A program made the translations under genes and the position numbers. Shown here in pieces: positions 23,149 through 26,323 of a stretch of 26,323 bases of DNA. The notes under the pieces were generated by a model. It was not told the origin of the DNA. It did no database searches and saw only the letters and a program-made list of their open reading frames with translations. The stretch lies in contig DAOLIQ010000045.1 of NCBI GenBank assembly GCA_035328465.1, forward strand, positions 1 to 26,323. Direction: 5' to 3'. Origin of the DNA: JADJEI01 sp035328465. GTDB taxonomy: Bacteria; Bacteroidota; Ignavibacteria; Ignavibacteriales; Ignavibacteriaceae. The first letter of the stretch is position 1; each line of letters opens with the position of its first letter.

Positions 23149-24915
23149 ATGCGTTATTTAATTCGTTTTACTTTTTTTGTTCTATTTCAAATAATTGGTA
23201 CACTTTCTTTTCCACAAACTATAACCGTAAAAATTATTGAAACGTCTGATGTACATGGTGCAATTTTCCCTTACGATCTAAAAGAAAATAAAGAAACAAA
23301 TTCATCGCTTGCACGAGTTACAACTTATCTGAAAGAACAGTGTGCAGATACAAATCAAATAGTTTTCCTGCTGGATAACGGAGATATTCTTCAAGGTGAT
23401 CCTGTTGTATATTATTATAACTTTGAAAAGACAGATACAATTCATTTGTATGCTGATGTAATGAATTATATGAAATACGATGCCGGCACAGTTGGCAACC
23501 ACGATATTGAAACCGGACACGATGTATATGATAAGTTTAATACAGAAATAAATTTTCCCTGGCTTGCCGCTAATGCAATCAACACAACAATAAACGAATC
23601 GTACTTTAAACCCTATACCACAATCGAAAGAGGTGGAGTAAAAATTGCAGTGCTTGGTTTGATAACTCCTGCAATTCCACAATGGCTTCCTGAAAAAATC
23701 TGGGCAGGAATGCGATTCGATGATATGGTTGAAACAGCGCAAAAGTGGGTCAAAAAAATTCGTGAAACTGAGCAGCCTGATTTAATGATTGGATTATTTC
23801 ATGCCGGTGTTGATTACACATATAACGATCAGAATGAAAACACTTATAAAAATGAAAATGCCGCAAAACTTGTTGCTAAAAAGGTTGATGGTTTAGACGT
23901 TGTGTTTGTTGGTCATGATCATGCCGGTTGGAATACTAAAACAAAGAGCCCTTCCGGAAAAGATGTTTTAATTCTTGGGACAACTGCCGGTGCACGAAAT
24001 ATTGCTGTTGCAAACTACGTTTTAAAATATGATAAAGTGTGTATGATATACGATAAAAAAGAAATCACTGGCGAACTTGTTGACATGAAAAATTATGCCC
24101 CGGATGTTGAGTTTATGAATCGTTATAAAAATAATTTTGAAGAAGCAAAGAATTATGTTTCGCGTCCTGTTGGAGAATTTTCAGAAACGATTTCCTCTCG
24201 TGATGCAATGTTCGGTCCATCAAAGTTTGTTGATCTTATTCACACAATTCAACTCGATCTTACAGATGCCGATGTTTCTTTTTCTGCTCCGCTTTCTTTT
24301 AATGCTAAGATTGACAAAGGAACTGTTTATGTTAAAGATATGTTCGATCTTTACCGATATGAAAATTTACTTTACACAATGGAATTAACCGGACAGGAAA
24401 TAAAAGATTATCTGGAATTTTCATACGGCAACTGGTTTAATCAGATGAAAGATGAAAACGATCATCTATTAAAATTTAAACTAGATGAAAGCGGAAATAT
24501 TAAATATTCAGAAAGAACAAAATCGCCGGAACTTGAAGAGCGATATTACAATTTTGAATCAGCAGCGGGAATTGATTATGTTGTTGATGTTACAAAACCT
24601 ATTGGAGAAAAAATAACGATTAAAAATTTTTCAAATGGAAACCCCTTTGATCTTAACACAAAATATAAAGTTGCCGTTAATTCATATCGCGGTAATGGAG
24701 GCGGGGGACATTTAACTCGCGGAGCTAAAATCCCACAGGAAGATTTATCTAATCGTGTTATAAATTCAACTGAAAAAGATTTAAGATTCTATCTGATGAA
24801 ATGGATTGAAAAAGAAAAACTCGTTACACCAAAATTAATGGGCAACTGGAAAGTCGTTCCGGAAAATTATTGGCAAGCTGGCAAATTAAAAGATTATCAA
24901 CTATTATTTAAATAA
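23149..24915 (+). CDS. Exported 5'-nucleotidase / 2',3'-cyclic phosphodiesterase family phosphatase
   Basis: 588 aa. A signal peptide (about 1-23, 'FQIIGTLSFPQ') is followed by a metallophosphoesterase domain (about 25-300) with all metal motifs: 'ETSDVHGAIFPYD' (D34, H36), 'DNGDILQGDP' (D79), 'GNHDIE' (N117, H118), 'LFHAGVD' (H218) and 'GHDHAGW' (H256, H258). The C-terminal 5'-nucleotidase domain (about 340-560) includes the substrate-stacking region 'YRGNGGGGHLTRGAKIP'. The expected activity is periplasmic hydrolysis of nucleotides or 2',3'-cyclic nucleotides, most like CpdB, for phosphate or nucleoside scavenging. It lies between DUF389 and hemL with 52- and 93-bp gaps; no shared function is evident. 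Confidence 0.92.
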   Translation: MRYLIRFTFFVLFQIIGTLSFPQTITVKIIETSDVHGAIFPYDLKENKETNSSLARVTTYLKEQCADTNQIVFLLDNGDILQGDPVVYYYNFEKTDTIHLYADVMNYMKYDAGTVGNHDIETGHDVYDKFNTEINFPWLAANAINTTINESYFKPYTTIERGGVKIAVLGLITPAIPQWLPEKIWAGMRFDDMVETAQKWVKKIRETEQPDLMIGLFHAGVDYTYNDQNENTYKNENAAKLVAKKVDGLDVVFVGHDHAGWNTKTKSPSGKDVLILGTTAGARNIAVANYVLKYDKVCMIYDKKEITGELVDMKNYAPDVEFMNRYKNNFEEAKNYVSRPVGEFSETISSRDAMFGPSKFVDLIHTIQLDLTDADVSFSAPLSFNAKIDKGTVYVKDMFDLYRYENLLYTMELTGQEIKDYLEFSYGNWFNQMKDENDHLLKFKLDESGNIKYSERTKSPELEERYYNFESAAGIDYVVDVTKPIGEKITIKNFSNGNPFDLNTKYKVAVNSYRGNGGGGHLTRGAKIPQEDLSNRVINSTEKDLRFYLMKWIEKEKLVTPKLMGNWKVVPENYWQAGKLKDYQLLFK

Positions 24916-25008
24916 ACGCAATGGTACACTGATTTTTTAAGATGCGACTGATAAGTTATGATCATAAACCATCATAATAATCCGCGTACTATTTTTTTAA
25001 AGGAAATC

Positions 25009-26295
25009 ATGAACACAACAAAAAGCAAACAACTATTTGAAAAAGCAAAAAAATATATTCCGGGCGGAGTAAATTCACCCGTACGAGCATTTAAATCTGT
25101 TGGCGGAGATCCGCTGTTTATTGAGCGAGGCGAAGGCTCAAAATTTTATGATGTTGATGGCAACGAATACATTGATTACATCGGAAGCTGGGGTCCGCAT
25201 TTATTCGGACACAATCCATCGTTCATTAAAAAAGCTTTAGCAGATGCATTTGAAAAAGGAACAAGCTTTGGCGCGCCGACTGAAATGGAGGTTAAGATGG
25301 CGCAGTTAATAACGGATTTAGTTCCATCTGTTGAGATGGTGCGAATGGTTAACAGCGGAACGGAAGCAACTATGAGTGCTGTCCGTGTGGCTCGCGGATA
25401 TACTGGAAGAGATAAGTTTATAAAATTTGAGGGATGTTACCACGGACACGCCGATCATTTTTTAATTAAAGCCGGAAGCGGCGCACTGACGTTTGGTGTT
25501 CCAACTTCTCCCGGTGTTACAAAAGGAAATGCAGCCGATACATTGCTCGCTGATTACAATGATATTAATTCTGTTAAAGATCTAGTTACAAAATACCGCG
25601 GACAAATTGCAGCAATTATAATTGAACCGATTGCTGGCAATATGGGCGTTGTACAAGCTAATGAAGAGTTTCTTGTTGAGCTTAGAGAAATCTGCAACGA
25701 AGAAGGTATCGTTTTAATTTTTGATGAAGTGATGACGGGATTTCGTGTTGCTGCCGGAGGTGCACAGGAAATTTTAGGTGTTAAGCCTGATCTTACAACA
25801 TTCGGAAAAATTATTGGCGGCGGATTACCTGTCGGTGCGTTTGGTGGTAAGCAAGAAATTATGGAAATGCTTTCACCCAGCGGTCCTGTTTATCAGGCAG
25901 GAACATTAAGCGGTAATCCACTTGCAATGGCGGCTGGTTATGCTGCACTCAGTTACATCAAAGAGCATCCGGAAATTTATGTTCAGTTAGAAAAGAGCTC
26001 GATGTATCTTGAGAATGGATTTAATGAAAACTTAAAATCAATTGGAAAAAATTATGCAATGAATCGTGTCGGCTCTATGATGTGTATGTTCTTTACAGAA
26101 AAACCTGTTAATGATTTTAAATCTGCATTAACATCAAACACTGATTTGTATGGAAAATATTTTCACGAAATGTTAAATCGAGGAATTTATCTTGCGCCAG
26201 CACAGTTTGAAGCTTTATTTGTTTCAACGGCACATACAAAAGAAGATTTGGATAAAACAATTCAGGCACACAAGGAAAGTGTAGCACAGCTTTAA
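25009..26295 (+). CDS. hemL: Glutamate-1-semialdehyde 2,1-aminomutase
   Basis: 428 aa from the ATG at 25009, chosen over the in-frame ATG at 24958 because of the AAAGGAA ribosome-binding sequence and the conserved start 'SKQLFEKAKKYIPGGVNSPVRAF'. PLP-dependent conversion of glutamate-1-semialdehyde to 5-aminolevulinate (C5 pathway), the substrate of HemB. Visible are 'VNSGTEATMSAVRVARG' (114-130), 'FEGCYHGHADHFLIKAGSG' (140-158), D239 in 'LIFDEVMTGFR' and the PLP lysine K267 ('TFGKIIGGGLPVGAFGG'). It is on the opposite strand, 8.5 kb from hemH, so heme genes are split in at least two transcription units. Confidence 0.97.
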   Translation: MNTTKSKQLFEKAKKYIPGGVNSPVRAFKSVGGDPLFIERGEGSKFYDVDGNEYIDYIGSWGPHLFGHNPSFIKKALADAFEKGTSFGAPTEMEVKMAQLITDLVPSVEMVRMVNSGTEATMSAVRVARGYTGRDKFIKFEGCYHGHADHFLIKAGSGALTFGVPTSPGVTKGNAADTLLADYNDINSVKDLVTKYRGQIAAIIIEPIAGNMGVVQANEEFLVELREICNEEGIVLIFDEVMTGFRVAAGGAQEILGVKPDLTTFGKIIGGGLPVGAFGGKQEIMEMLSPSGPVYQAGTLSGNPLAMAAGYAALSYIKEHPEIYVQLEKSSMYLENGFNENLKSIGKNYAMNRVGSMMCMFFTEKPVNDFKSALTSNTDLYGKYFHEMLNRGIYLAPAQFEALFVSTAHTKEDLDKTIQAHKESVAQL

Positions 26296-26323
26296 GGGGT
26301 ACTACGCTTTTCACTTTTGTTTT

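Overview
The window looks like chromosomal DNA of an AT-rich member of the Bacteroidota/Ignavibacteriota lineage. Four things point there. Secreted proteins end in type IX secretion (T9SS) type A sorting domains of the 'SQNYPNPFNPTT' kind. One large surface protein has the Ig-like 'SPVGGEEL' module and the 'AIFNDGLVWGGKV' region typical of Ignavibacteria. Promoter-like sites follow the TTG-N19-TAnnTTTG pattern. Several genes have weak or no Shine-Dalgarno sequence. The placement is inferred from protein style, not from a marker-gene phylogeny.

Layout. Positions 1-3026 (minus) hold two secreted proteins: a Ycf48/BNR-type beta-propeller with a T9SS domain, then a large surface protein that runs off the left edge. 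Positions 3442-9688 (minus) form a compact five-gene run: lipoprotein, GAF/sigma-54 activator, PEGA-type Ser/Thr kinase, secreted Kelch-T9SS protein and DUF5683 membrane protein. It looks like a signalling and cell-surface operon and is the best candidate for an undescribed system. A membrane-anchored metallophosphoesterase (9790-11022, plus) diverges from it.

Positions 11032-16457 (minus) are a heme block: hemH, a DUF1697 gene, hemY, a four-helix-bundle (23S rRNA intervening-sequence-type) gene, hemB and an aldo/keto reductase. The four-helix-bundle gene lies inside a 430-bp cassette with perfect 17-bp inverted ends made of heptamer repeats. The cassette is wedged between hemY and hemB and supplies the last codons of hemY. 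hemL (25009-26295, plus) is a further heme gene at the right end.

Positions 16668-19187 hold housekeeping and small genes: an exported DinB-fold protein, a YtxH protein, a CoA-binding protein and a DMT-family transporter. A tRNA-Lys(CTT) gene at 19325 is followed by a 777-bp gene-free stretch. That stretch contains a partial tRNA copy and a 331-bp MITE-like element with terminal inverted repeats, a 6-bp target duplication and a nested set of hairpins. After it come a KamA-type radical SAM protein, a DUF389 membrane protein, an exported 5'-nucleotidase-family phosphatase and hemL.

A recurring theme is small repeated DNA that entered or abutted coding sequence: a palindrome and a heptamer tandem inside T9SS sorting-domain codons, the heptamer-ended cassette at the hemY 3' end, and the MITE beside the tRNA.
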